This document shows, one piece after another, positions 8,336 through 16,658 of a stretch of DNA of 64,000 nucleotides. Numbering within the stretch: the stretch's first letter is position 1; every line of letters begins with the position of its first letter. This DNA comes from RUG369 sp050949645 (GTDB taxonomy: Bacteria > Planctomycetota > Planctomycetia > Pirellulales > Thermoguttaceae). The stretch spans positions 124,001 to 188,000 of the forward strand of contig JBMNGC010000001.1 in the NCBI GenBank assembly GCA_050949645.1, read 5' to 3'. The notes beneath the pieces were generated by a model that did not search any database, had not been told where the DNA came from, and was given only the letters and a program-made list of their open reading frames with translations. Both the position numbers and the translations under genes were made by a program.

Positions 8336-8467
8336 TAACTCTCTTCCCCGTAGTTGCCGATGACGCAACTATAGATAAGAATTCACACAAAGGCGCAATC
8401 GACGCCATGTCGGTTGCGCTGTTTCCCCCACTTCATGCAAGGCGCTAAGAGCGTCCTGCCCATTATG

Positions 8468-8507
8468 CGGGGGAGGATAAGCGCGAGCTAAATCTTCCCC
8501 CGTTTTT
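8468..8507 (+). terminator. Rho-independent terminator between the two duplicated units
   Basis: CGGGGGAGGAT (8468-8478) pairs with ATCTTCCCCCG (8492-8502) over 11 bp with one G-T wobble, followed by TTTTT. It probably stops transcription from copy A. The remaining sequence to 8685 has no gene; it holds a second short hairpin GGCGAC-5-GTCGCC near 8520. Confidence 0.7.
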
Positions 8508-8685
8508 GCTCGGCCCGCTCGGCGACAAAGCGTCGCCGACCAGGACAGGGTTGGCTCTGATTTTGAATTCTGCAAGGCGCGCCGCTTTTCCGTCTAACCG
8601 CCTTGGCAGCGCGGTATGCTGCAAAGGCCATGCGTACCGGCGATAGAGCGAGCGCCCAAAAATGCAGAGAAAAAATATAACGCTC

Positions 8686-8718
8686 TTGACATAAGCCTTA
8701 TTTAGGATTTAATCCTAA
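8686..8718 (+). promoter_or_regulatory. Promoter with overlapping 17-bp palindromic operator, copy B
   Basis: TTGACA (8686-8691), 16 bp, TTTAAT (8708-8713). The palindrome TTAGGATTTAATCCTAA (8702-8718) is perfect apart from its centre and covers the -10. Its 7-1-7-type layout is that of Fur/PerR/Zur boxes, but the bases differ from the classical Fur and PerR boxes. Its place directly before a Fur-family gene suggests autoregulation (inference). Confidence 0.7.
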
Positions 8719-8744
8719 TAAAGACAGTATGTGAGTAGGAGGTC

Positions 8745-9179
8745 ATTAAAACGGTAAAAAGAAATACAATTCAACGAGCCCTGGTGTTGGAAGCGGTACG
8801 CAGACTCCACTGCCATCCCACGGCAGGCGAAGTGTATGCAGAAGTTACCCGTGAGCATCCGACGGTCAGCCGTGGGACGGTTTATCGCAATCTGAATCAG
8901 CTTGTAGAAAGTGGAGAAATCAGCATTGTCGAGATTCCCGGTGGCGCTAACCACTACGACTACCGTTTGGAAGACCATTACCACACCAGGTGTTTAGAGT
9001 GCGGTAAAGTTTTCGATATGGATATGGAATTCATCTCGGGCTTAGAAAAATGCAACAAGAGCGCGAAAAACGCTCGCGGCTTTGAGTTCAGCGGATATGA
9101 CCTCATTTTCAAAGGGATCTGCGCCGAATGCAAATCGAAGTCGAAGTCCGATATCAGCGCTAAGAACAGCCAATCATAG
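8745..9179 (+). CDS. Fur-family metalloregulator with a non-canonical start codon
   Basis: DNA-binding metal- or peroxide-responsive repressor of the Fur superfamily. The winged-helix part shows NTIQRALVLEAV, HPTAGEVYAEV and TVSRGTVYRNLNQLVESGEI. The dimerization part shows ANHYDYRLEDHYHTRC, then two CxxC pairs (CLEC; CAEC near the end) for a structural zinc. The only conventional start in frame is GTG 8784, which would cut off half of the first helix. The frame stays open upstream to a TAG at 8736, and the family N-terminus (KTVKRNTIQRALVLEAV) is encoded from 8745. The candidate starts are ATT 8745, 2 nt after AGGAGG, or ACG 8751, 8 nt after it. The decayed copy A also has ATT at this place. 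Length from 8745 is 144 aa, normal for the family. It is followed by queD-like copy B and probably controls both. PerR- versus Zur-type sensing cannot be told. Confidence 0.85.
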   Translation: MKTVKRNTIQRALVLEAVRRLHCHPTAGEVYAEVTREHPTVSRGTVYRNLNQLVESGEISIVEIPGGANHYDYRLEDHYHTRCLECGKVFDMDMEFISGLEKCNKSAKNARGFEFSGYDLIFKGICAECKSKSKSDISAKNSQS

Positions 9180-9257
9180 AGAAAACCACGAATTTTGATT
9201 TTAAAGCGCGCTCATAGGAGCGCAGAAAACTCAGTATCCATGTAAGGAGATACCAGG

Positions 9258-9824
9258 ATGAGAAGTATTGTTAAACTCGACCTTCAGTATGCGCATCGTT
9301 TTTACGGTTTTAGGGGCGAGGCGTCCTATCTGCACGGGCACACCGGCTATCTTACCATTGAGGTAGAAGGCTCCGTCAACAAGGGCGTCAACATGGTCTT
9401 CCCCTGCAACGAGATCTACAAGACCGCTTGGGAAGTCCTGCAGAACTTCGACCATGCGTTGATCCTCCGCGAAGACGATCCGCTGCTTCCCGCGATCCTC
9501 GACGTTTACGAGAAGCAGGGGATCAAGGACGGTCATGCGAACAACACGATGAAGGGCCCCGCCTTCAAGACGGAACTCGCGACGGCGTATCCGGACTGCC
9601 GCGTTGTTGTCACGAAGGAGACCATGACCGTTGAGGGCATGATCAAGATCGTTTACGACCTGCTGAAGGACAAGCTGAACATCGTCAAGCTTACCTTCTC
9701 GAGCGGTCCGAACATCGCGTCCGAATGCTACGAGCCGCATCTTGAAGTTGAGCGTTGCCCGCTGTGCGGAATCGCGCTTGACGAAAACGGCGTGTGCCCG
9801 AAGTGTGGTTACAAGAAGAGCTAA
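9258..9824 (+). CDS. QueD/6-pyruvoyl-tetrahydropterin synthase-like protein with C-terminal zinc ribbon, copy B
   Basis: 188 residues, four of them different from copy A (Ile4, Ala12, Tyr31 and a Val at about 116). It has the same His/HGH zinc site, the same Asp-His and Glu motifs, and the same Ala in place of the catalytic Cys. The C-terminal CPLC...CPKC ribbon is also present. The gene follows the intact fur by 78 bp with an AAGGAG ribosome site before ATG 9258, so fur and queD-B are probably one transcript ending at the hairpin at 9866. If it is not a true 6-carboxytetrahydropterin synthase, it may be a pterin-related paralogue tied to metal status. Calling it queD outright is not supported because of the missing Cys. 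Confidence 0.8.
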   Translation: MRSIVKLDLQYAHRFYGFRGEASYLHGHTGYLTIEVEGSVNKGVNMVFPCNEIYKTAWEVLQNFDHALILREDDPLLPAILDVYEKQGIKDGHANNTMKGPAFKTELATAYPDCRVVVTKETMTVEGMIKIVYDLLKDKLNIVKLTFSSGPNIASECYEPHLEVERCPLCGIALDENGVCPKCGYKKS

Positions 9825-9865
9825 TAACTCTCTTCCCCGTAGTTGCCGATGACGCAACTATAGAT

Positions 9866-9904
9866 AAGGCGCAATCGACGTCATGTCGATTGCGCCTTTT
9901 TTTT
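9866..9904 (+). terminator. Strong rho-independent terminator after fur-queD copy B
   Basis: GGCGCAATCGAC, a 5-nt loop, and GTCGATTGCGCC form a perfect 12-bp stem followed by eight T. The gap after it (to 10007) holds a second inverted repeat, GCGACAAAGC (from 9966) against GCTTTGTCG (near 9990), which may mark the end of the opposite-strand transporter. Confidence 0.9.
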
Positions 9905-10007
9905 GCCCAGTTTTCATCGAGGCGCACGGAGCGTCCTGCCGATCGGGCGGAAGCGGCGATCCTATGCGACAAAGCTCAGACGCTTTGCCGCTTTGTCGTC
10001 GCGCCGC

Positions 10008-11252
10008 TCAAGTCTGTCTTCGTGAATAGCCGCCAGAAGGTTCCTGAATCTCATGAATGTTCTTGGGCGGAACTTTGATTGTCGCGGCAAACGCGCTGTT
10101 GCACAGTCCAAGGATCGCCGAAAGAACGAAGAGGGTCTCAATTCCGAGTTTCTGCCAAACCCATCCTCCGAAGAACGCCACAAGGATCGTGATAAAATGG
10201 TTGACGGAAACGCCGGTTGAAATCGTCGCGCGCATCTCGTTGGCGTCGTCGGAGCAATCCCTGACGTATACGTTTGACGCCATTGCCGCAAGAGAGATCA
10301 CCGAGTCGAGCACGTAATTCACGCAGCACACATAGAACGCCACTTTCATGGGGAAGAGATGATGCGCGAATCCGTAGAAGAAACATACGACTCCCAGGAT
10401 CAATGTGTCGAAGATCATGACCGGTTTGTAACCGATGCGGTCGATTATCTTGCCGACGAGAGGCGAAAAGAGGAAGCACGCGACCGCTGAAATAGCAAAA
10501 AGGGCGCTGATGGCCGCGGCGCTCGCGCCATAAAAGAGTACGAGGACGTAAGGGCCAAAGGTGAAGAATACCTGTTTGCGCGCCCCGTAAAAAAGCTCGA
10601 GCATGTAGTATTTCGTGAACTTTCGTCGGAAATAGAATCTCCGTCCCGACGTGTCCGTATGCGCCTCGCTTCTGAGTCCGAGCGCCAGAATGAAGGAAAG
10701 AGCGGTGAAGAACGCCGCGGCCATGAAGACCGGCCGATACAGCTTTATCGAGTCCGCGAGGAGAAAAGCGGGGATGATGATAAGAAAGCCCGCAAGATTC
10801 CCTATCTGTACAACCGAGTTCTGCCATCCAAGCGCGACGCCAGAACGCTTCGCTTTCGCGTAATCCATCGTCAGCACGCTTCTCATTCCGAGCTGAAGGT
10901 GCTCGCCCGCCGAGTAGACGAAGATAGCGATCGTTATGAGAATCTTAGAAGGGGGAATCGACGCCTGTAATAACATTCCCAGGAGCGTCAGGACGCCTCC
11001 GATTTTAAAAATTTGGGACGCTGAAAATCGATAGAGCAGCGCGAGCATAAAGACGAGCAGCGCGCCCGCTAATTCGCGGAAGAACTCGGTGACGCCCTTG
11101 TCAAACTGATTCATGCCGGCGGCTTCGACGAGGTAATTATCGAAGACGCCCTTATAGAGTCCATAGCCGAGCGCCGTCATGGCGATCGAAAGAAAGAGCG
11201 CGTTATAGCTCGTGTTTTCTCTAAAAACTGATTTCCATGGCGTCGATTTCAT
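10008..11252 (-). CDS. MFS transporter
   Basis: A 414-residue polytopic membrane protein with about 12 hydrophobic segments. The first is near residues 18-36 (NALFLSIAMTALGYGLYKG) and others follow at regular spacing, with a charged cytoplasmic loop (SEAHTDTSGRRFYFRRKF) in the middle, as in the major facilitator superfamily. The second half has LVGKIIDRIGYKPVMIFD, a form of the MFS loop 8-9 signature (DRxG-x-K). The substrate cannot be told. Start ATG 11252 has AAAAGGATCAAG before it. It is convergent with the fur-queD unit and divergent from the small gene at 11435. Confidence 0.8.
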   Translation of the reverse strand: MKSTPWKSVFRENTSYNALFLSIAMTALGYGLYKGVFDNYLVEAAGMNQFDKGVTEFFRELAGALLVFMLALLYRFSASQIFKIGGVLTLLGMLLQASIPPSKILITIAIFVYSAGEHLQLGMRSVLTMDYAKAKRSGVALGWQNSVVQIGNLAGFLIIIPAFLLADSIKLYRPVFMAAAFFTALSFILALGLRSEAHTDTSGRRFYFRRKFTKYYMLELFYGARKQVFFTFGPYVLVLFYGASAAAISALFAISAVACFLFSPLVGKIIDRIGYKPVMIFDTLILGVVCFFYGFAHHLFPMKVAFYVCCVNYVLDSVISLAAMASNVYVRDCSDDANEMRATISTGVSVNHFITILVAFFGGWVWQKLGIETLFVLSAILGLCNSAFAATIKVPPKNIHEIQEPSGGYSRRQT

Positions 11253-11434
11253 CTTGATCCTTTTTAAACCAGGCGTATAATCCTCCCATTAGTATCGTAT
11301 TTTTTTAAATCGTCTAGCGGCGCGGAAAAAAATTTTGAGCTCCGGAGGACGCGGCGCGTCTGACGCCGTTGAGCGCGCTCGACGAAGAATGGAAATAGAC
11401 GAAGGACGCTTGTCGATATGTCAGGAGACGCATA

Positions 11435-11941
11435 ATGAAATGCACGTCTGCGGAAGCTGCGAAGTTGCTTCGTAAATTAAATGAGGAACAACAGGCGATC
11501 AAGGATCGCGAGTCGAAGAGCAGCGTTTTCATCGCGGCGATTGAAGAGGATCTCGAAGAGGCGCGACCCGATTACCGCTATTCGGAGACGCAGGAGCGTC
11601 TAGCGGCGCTCGAAGCCAAGGTTCGGAAGGTCAAACACGCGATCAACACGTTTAATCTTACGACGCAGGTTCCTGACTTCGATATGACCGTCGATCAGAT
11701 ACTCGTCTACATCCCGCAGCTCAGCGAGAAGAAGCGCAAGCTTTCCATGATGGCGTCGCGACTTCCGAAAGAACGCATGAGTTCCGGGGGCGTTGGCAAG
11801 ACGCTCGTGGAATATCTTTACGCAAATTACGACGTCGAGGAAGTCGCGCGGGATCTTGCGGAAGTCAGCGACGAGCTCAGTCGTGCCCAGACGGCGCTCG
11901 ACGTTGTTAATAACAGCGTTGTCTTTGACATTGACCTGTAA
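11435..11941 (+). CDS. Small coiled-coil protein of unknown function
   Basis: 168 residues, no signal peptide or membrane segment. Two charged heptad-rich stretches are visible: about residues 10-70 (KLLRKLNEEQQAIKDRESK; ERLAALEAKVRKVKHAI) and 132-160 (VEEVARDLAEVSDELSRAQT). Between them lies VPDFDMTVDQILVYIPQLSEKKRKL. The pattern reminds me of small hypothetical proteins of gut Firmicutes (possibly related to the DIP1984 group), but I cannot assign a function. AGGAG precedes ATG 11435. It stands alone between the divergent MFS gene and a 627-bp gap. Confidence 0.7.
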   Translation: MKCTSAEAAKLLRKLNEEQQAIKDRESKSSVFIAAIEEDLEEARPDYRYSETQERLAALEAKVRKVKHAINTFNLTTQVPDFDMTVDQILVYIPQLSEKKRKLSMMASRLPKERMSSGGVGKTLVEYLYANYDVEEVARDLAEVSDELSRAQTALDVVNNSVVFDIDL

Positions 11942-12568
11942 CTTGTCCGACGTCTTAAGACGATTATCCGAGACGCTTCGTCGATGCGGTCCGATTGAAT
12001 GGACGTCGCACGGCGGTCAATTGTTTTCAGCGTTCGGAGAGTACGTTTTGTTCGTCGGTCGTCGGGATATTATGCACGCGCCGCGTTGCGACCAGCTGGC
12101 GCCCTTAGCTCTCCGGCGCCGCTCAGCGGTTACAATAGGAAGTTGCAAGCCGTCCATCGGGCGGTTCCAGGGTGACGTCGATTTCAAAACTTCATATGGG
12201 TGACGGTTCACAGTTCATGTTAACGTTTTCCGTTATTCTCTGGCAAGGTCAAGGTTCAACGTCAATGATTCTGCCGGATATCTGATCTGAAATTTTTGTC
12301 ATCCGAAAACTTGGCGCGTCGGACGTCCGGCGCGTCAGCGGCGGAAGTTTGCTGGTTTCATGTCGCGATCTTTTCTGCTTTCTCCACGTGCGTCATGAAT
12401 AACACGCTCATGTTCTACAAGAGGCATAGGATAAATATATAACGAAAACTCTTTTTTTAGAAAAAACGTCCCAGTTGGCCCTTTTTTTGTTGACTTTAGC
12501 TCTTTGTTATGGGAAAATAAGCAATGTTGGTTTTGCACGCCGTTGTCTTTTAAACAAGGAGCGCGCCA
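11942..12568. other. 627-bp intergenic stretch with one possible promoter
   Basis: I see no credible gene; short open frames here have no ribosome site and no family likeness. The last 100 bp are A/T-rich. TTGACT at 12490-12495 followed 18 bp later by AAAATA is a weak promoter candidate for the gene at 12569. A palindrome CGTCTTAAGACG near 11951 is just after the preceding gene, without a T-run. Confidence 0.4.
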
Positions 12569-13033
12569 ATGGACAAGATCATACAGATAACTTTTATGGG
12601 AAAATCAGGTTTTTGCTGTTCGGAAGACGCCTACTCAGACAAACTTGTCATTAGAAAGGACACTGTCTGCTACATGCGCAAAGGCTATGATTCCTATGGA
12701 GACGGTTTCGTTGCGGACGAATGGATCTGTCGAAATTCGACGGCGAAGTTCGAGCGCGATTTTCATGGTCTTGCGTCCTCGCTCATCTCGATGGTTATGA
12801 CGCCGCGTGAAGCGGAGCTCGTCGACGACTTTCCGACCGTCGACGTCGTGGTTACTCTCGAAAACGGCAGAAAATGGAGCCAGGGCAACTTCCCTCGCCG
12901 CCGCGACGACGCAGCTCTTGAAAAGAGTCTCTCGATTGTCCGCAAGATGATCCCCGATTCCCGAGCGACGCCTCAGTTTGCTCGACCATTCAAACTTAAA
13001 AAGCGCGGCTTCAAAAAATTGTGGACGCGCTGA
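12569..13033 (+). CDS. Hypothetical protein, 154 aa
   Basis: Not recognised. A soluble protein that starts MDKIIQITFMGKSGFCCSED after AAGGAG at good spacing. The first half reads like beta strands (KLVIRKDTVCYMRKGYDSYGDG), the second half is charged, and the C-terminus is basic (KLKKRGFKKLWTR). There is no signal peptide and there are only three Cys. It is flanked by two long gaps (12 kb side 627 bp, 13 kb side 580 bp) and so is an isolated transcription unit. Confidence 0.65.
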   Translation: MDKIIQITFMGKSGFCCSEDAYSDKLVIRKDTVCYMRKGYDSYGDGFVADEWICRNSTAKFERDFHGLASSLISMVMTPREAELVDDFPTVDVVVTLENGRKWSQGNFPRRRDDAALEKSLSIVRKMIPDSRATPQFARPFKLKKRGFKKLWTR

Positions 13034-13613
13034 TCTCCGCGCCGTCGGGTTTTATTTTCTTTTGTCGACGGCGACGGCCTTTGCCACTTCGGGACGCGAT
13101 TTGCCGTCCTGCAAGCGCATGACTTCCCTGTGAATTCTTCCTTGCGTCCGCCTTTCATTCGCTTCTTAGACCCCCATTCTCACAGTTCTTGGAGGAACGA
13201 CTGCCGTATTCGATCAGAGAGTCGCAAAAGACGGAGACGTCTGATTTGATTTCCGACCGTTCCCTTCAAATAGCGCCGATTTTAGGGGCTTGACGCCGTT
13301 ATAAATGAGTTACAATATGGCCAAAACGCTACCGGTAGTGTTCCTTGGTTCTAAGAACACTGGTCGAAATTCAGTATGAGTTCTTGTTATACTGCGGCGG
13401 TTGTTTTGCTGCTTTTTAATACAAGTTCCTTTAGGCTTGACGCTTATTGGTTCACCGGTAGACTTAGTTCGTCGTCGGCGCTGGAGACGCGCTGATTGAT
13501 CGAGACTCCAACGGAATGTTTCAGACGCGTTGAGCGTCGACTCGTCCGCGCTCGATCGAGATGATTTGCGCCTTCGCGGGACAGATATTACAGATCGACA
13601 GGAGAAACATGAT
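13034..13613 (+). promoter_or_regulatory. 580-bp upstream region of pflB
   Basis: No gene seen. Possible promoter elements: TTGACG (13290) with TACAAT (13311) at a short 15-bp spacing, and an extended -10 TGTTATACT (13385-13393). Between them AGTGTTC (13337-13343) and GAACACT (13355-13361) form an inverted repeat enclosing GTTCTAAGAAC, a possible operator or hairpin. The length of the region suggests that pflB is regulated, but the sites are weak. Confidence 0.35.
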
Positions 13614-15854
13614 ATGGCAGATTTGTCGGCTTGGAGAGGTTTTCGCGAGGGCGTCTGGCGCGAAGGAATCAACGTTTCTAATTTTATCAAGCTCAACTAC
13701 GCTCCATATGACGGAGACGCTTCTTTTCTCGAAGGTCCGACGGAGCGCACGGAGCGTTCTATCGCTCGCGTCAAAGAGTTGCTGATCGAAGAGAATCGCA
13801 AGGGTGGGGTTCTCGACGTTGATACGAGCAAGGTTCTTACCATTCTTTCGCATGAGCCTGGCTACGTCGTCGATAAGGACGTCGATATCATCGTCGGATT
13901 ACAGACGGACGCGCCGCTGCGCCGCGGCGTTTCGCCCTTCGCGGGCTATCGGAACGCTGCGCAGGCGTGCGAGGCCTACGGATACAAGATTTCTGACAAG
14001 ATTCACGACGAGTTCAAATATCGCACGACGCACAATACCGGCGTTTTCCGCGTCTATACGGACACGATGCGTAAAGCGCGCCACGCCGGCGTTCTCACCG
14101 GTCTTCCAGACGCCTACGCGCGTGGTCGTATCATCGGGGATTATCGCCGCGTTGCGCTATATGGTATGGACTATCTCATAGAGCAGAAGAAACTCGACAA
14201 GCAGCGACTCGGCGAAACAGAGTGTCTCGACGAAGAAACGATACACCTCCTCGAGGATCTCGCCAAGCAGCTTGAGTTCATGTCCCAGCTCAAAATGATG
14301 GCGCAGTCTTACGGATACGATATCTCCAAGCCCGCGACCAACGCTCGCGAGGCGGTTCAGTGGCTCTACTTCGGGTACCTTGGCGCGGTCAAGGAGCAGA
14401 ATGGCGCCGCGAACTCCATCGGACGGATTGCCGAATTCCTCGACTGCTATATTCAGCGCGATCTTGACGAGGGTACTCTTACGGAGTCCCAGGCGCAGGA
14501 GCTTATCGACGACCTTGTCATTAAACTGCGCCTCGTTCGTCACCTTCGCACCCCTGAATACAACGATCTTTTCGCGGGCGACCCCGTCTGGGTTACGCTG
14601 TCCCTTAGCGGCATAACGAGCGAGGGAAAGCATATGGTCTCCAAGACGAGCTACCGCGTTTTGCAGACGCTTTATAACCTCGGTTCTTCCGCGGAACCCA
14701 ATATTACGGTTCTTTGGTCGGAGAAACTTCCGGAGCCATTTAAGGCTTTCTGCGCGCAGGTCAGTATCGACACGGACTCGATCCAGTATGAGAACGACGA
14801 TCTGATGCGTCGCATGTATGGCGACGATTACTCTATCGCCTGCTGTGTTTCAGCGATGAAGACTGGTAAACAGATGCAGTTCTTCGGGGCGCGTTGCAAC
14901 CTTGCGAAGGTTCTCCTCATGGCGCTCAACGGCGGTAAGGATGAAAAGGAAGGAGTCCAGATCGCGCCCGTCGGTCCTGTCTTTAGCGAAGAGACGCTCG
15001 ATTACAACGAGGTTTGCAGCGCATATAAGGAATACCTTAGCTGGATGGCGCGTCTCTACGTCAACACGATGAACATCATCCACTATATGCACGACAAATA
15101 CGCGTACGAGCGCTTCATGATGGCGTTGCATGACACGGACGTCGAACGACTGATGGCGTTTGGCGTCTCGGGATTCTCCGTCGCGATCGACTCCCTCTCG
15201 GCAATCAAGTATGCGAAGGTCAAACCGATCAAAGACGAGCGAGGTATCATCACGGACTTCGAGGTCGAAGGCGAGTTCCCGAAGTACGGCAACGACGACG
15301 ACCGCGCCGACCTCATCGGCAAGGCGCTGATCGAATACTTCTATGATGAACTGTGCAAGACGCCGGCGTATCGCGGAGCGCGACATACGCTTTCGATCCT
15401 TACGATCACGTCGAACGTCATGTACGGACGCAAGACGGGCGCAACCCCGGACGGACGCAAGGCGGGTCAGCCCTTTGCGCCAGGCGCGAACCCGATGCAC
15501 GGTCGCGATATCGAGGGCGCGCTCGCGTCGCTCAACTCGGTTGCGAAGCTCAATTACGCCTGTTGCCAGGACGGCATCAGCAATACTTTCTCAATCACTC
15601 CCGAAGCGCTTGGACGAAATGACGAGGATCGAGTCGAACACCTCGTTTCGATGCTCGACGGCTACTTCGAGCAGGATGCGCATCACCTCAACGTCAACGT
15701 TCTCAACCGCGAGAAGCTTATCGCGGCGATGAACGATCCGACGCTCTATCCGTCCCTTACGGTTCGTGTTTCCGGCTATGCGGTGAACTTCAATAAGCTC
15801 ACGCGCGATAAGCAGGAAGAGGTGGTCGCGCGCACGTTCCACCAGAAGATGTAA
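13614..15854 (+). CDS. pflB: Formate C-acetyltransferase (pyruvate formate-lyase) PflB
   Basis: Glycyl-radical enzyme converting pyruvate and CoA to acetyl-CoA and formate in anaerobic cytoplasm. I start at ATG 13614 (746 aa), behind CAGGAGAAACAT; the upstream in-frame codon at 13530 gives a non-homologous extension. The adjacent catalytic cysteines are in SIACCVSAM at about residues 408-409. The glycyl-radical loop is RVSGYAVNF near residue 720, about 26 residues from the C-terminus, as in E. coli PflB (760 aa). GARCNLAKVLLMALNGG, GRKTGATPDGRKAGQPFAPG and ACCQDGISNTFSITPEALG are strong family blocks. It is followed by its activating enzyme. The enzyme is irreversibly cut by oxygen in its radical form, which points to an anaerobic host. 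Confidence 0.97.
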   Translation: MADLSAWRGFREGVWREGINVSNFIKLNYAPYDGDASFLEGPTERTERSIARVKELLIEENRKGGVLDVDTSKVLTILSHEPGYVVDKDVDIIVGLQTDAPLRRGVSPFAGYRNAAQACEAYGYKISDKIHDEFKYRTTHNTGVFRVYTDTMRKARHAGVLTGLPDAYARGRIIGDYRRVALYGMDYLIEQKKLDKQRLGETECLDEETIHLLEDLAKQLEFMSQLKMMAQSYGYDISKPATNAREAVQWLYFGYLGAVKEQNGAANSIGRIAEFLDCYIQRDLDEGTLTESQAQELIDDLVIKLRLVRHLRTPEYNDLFAGDPVWVTLSLSGITSEGKHMVSKTSYRVLQTLYNLGSSAEPNITVLWSEKLPEPFKAFCAQVSIDTDSIQYENDDLMRRMYGDDYSIACCVSAMKTGKQMQFFGARCNLAKVLLMALNGGKDEKEGVQIAPVGPVFSEETLDYNEVCSAYKEYLSWMARLYVNTMNIIHYMHDKYAYERFMMALHDTDVERLMAFGVSGFSVAIDSLSAIKYAKVKPIKDERGIITDFEVEGEFPKYGNDDDRADLIGKALIEYFYDELCKTPAYRGARHTLSILTITSNVMYGRKTGATPDGRKAGQPFAPGANPMHGRDIEGALASLNSVAKLNYACCQDGISNTFSITPEALGRNDEDRVEHLVSMLDGYFEQDAHHLNVNVLNREKLIAAMNDPTLYPSLTVRVSGYAVNFNKLTRDKQEEVVARTFHQKM

Positions 15855-15890
15855 GCAGGTCGACGCAGGAGCGACCGGATTGGATCAATA

Positions 15891-16610
15891 ATGGCTAAGG
15901 GGAAGGCGGACGTTCATTCGTTCGAATCGATGGCGGCTCTCGACGGCGAGGGACTCCGGTACGACGTGTTCTTTACCGGATGTCCATTGCGGTGCTGGTA
16001 CTGCCATAATCCCGACGCTTGGACTCCTTCTGGAAAAGAGTATTCGGCAGAACAACTTTTCCAGAAGGCGCGGCGTTTCAAGCCATACTTCCGGCGCGGG
16101 GGCGGCGTGACCTTTTCGGGAGGCGAGCCGCTCCTGAACGCGCGGTTTATCAACGAGCTCGCGCCAATGCTACGCGCCGAAGGGATCGGATACTGCGTCG
16201 ACACGTCGGGAAGCGTGCCGTTGTCGCCCGAGGTTCAAAAGGCGCTCGACGGCGCCGACATGGTGATTCTCGACGTCAAGTTCCCCGATCCGGAGCGATA
16301 TCGTAAATACACCGGCGGCGATTTTGAACTCTTTCTCGCCGTTGCGCGGTACTGCTCGAAAATCGGCGTACGCCTGTGGTTGAGGACCGTCGTCGTGCCC
16401 GGTATCAACGACACGGAAGCCGATATGGATCGATACGCCTCTTTCGTTCGCGAGTTTAAATTCGAGCGTTACGAGCTGTTAGGATTCCATACAATGGGCT
16501 TTTTCAAATACGAAGAGCTTCAGCTCGTTAATCCTCTTTCGAATACGCCCGCGCTTGAGCCGGAACGACTTGCCGCGCTCCAGCGTTATCTTGATAAAAA
16601 ACTCCAGTAG
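15891..16610 (+). CDS. pflA: Pyruvate formate-lyase activating enzyme PflA
   Basis: Radical-SAM enzyme that places the glycyl radical on PflB. 239 aa. The 4Fe-4S ligands are Cys31, Cys35 and Cys38 in GCPLRCWYCHNP (CxxxCxxC). GGGVTFSGGEPLL is the SAM-binding GGE motif, and YCVDTSGS and VILDVKFPDPERY follow, as in PflA. There is no extra ferredoxin insert, so it belongs to the short, true PflA type rather than the glycerol-dehydratase type. It lies 36 bp after pflB and is almost certainly co-transcribed. Confidence 0.95.
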   Translation: MAKGKADVHSFESMAALDGEGLRYDVFFTGCPLRCWYCHNPDAWTPSGKEYSAEQLFQKARRFKPYFRRGGGVTFSGGEPLLNARFINELAPMLRAEGIGYCVDTSGSVPLSPEVQKALDGADMVILDVKFPDPERYRKYTGGDFELFLAVARYCSKIGVRLWLRTVVVPGINDTEADMDRYASFVREFKFERYELLGFHTMGFFKYEELQLVNPLSNTPALEPERLAALQRYLDKKLQ

Positions 16611-16658
16611 TCGACGTTACCTTCCGTTAAAAGATCGACGCCCTACAAGGAGCCCCGA

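Larger units (their letters stand above)
7471..8475 (+). repeat. Tandem duplication, unit A (promoter, fur remnant, queD-like, decayed terminator)
   Basis: This segment aligns in the same order with 8686-9955: promoter and palindrome, regulator 5' end, AAGGAGATACCAGGATGAG translation start, the whole queD-like gene, and the 45 bp after its stop. A further match is the GAGCGTCCTGCC block near 8450. The hairpin that ends copy B (12-bp perfect stem plus eight T) is here GGCGCAATCGAC...GTCGGTTGCGC, with a mismatch and a weak T-run, so the terminator has decayed. A 12-bp insertion (near 8360) and the ~300-bp deletion in fur are the main structural differences. Confidence 0.8.
8686..9955 (+). repeat. 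Tandem duplication, unit B (promoter, fur, queD-like, terminator)
   Basis: The intact counterpart of 7471-8475. Regulator and operator regions differ clearly between the copies. The queD genes differ at roughly 18 positions in the first 120 bp but only about a dozen in the remaining 445 bp, and the 45 bp after the stop are identical. This uneven divergence suggests gene conversion over the 3' part. Confidence 0.75.
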
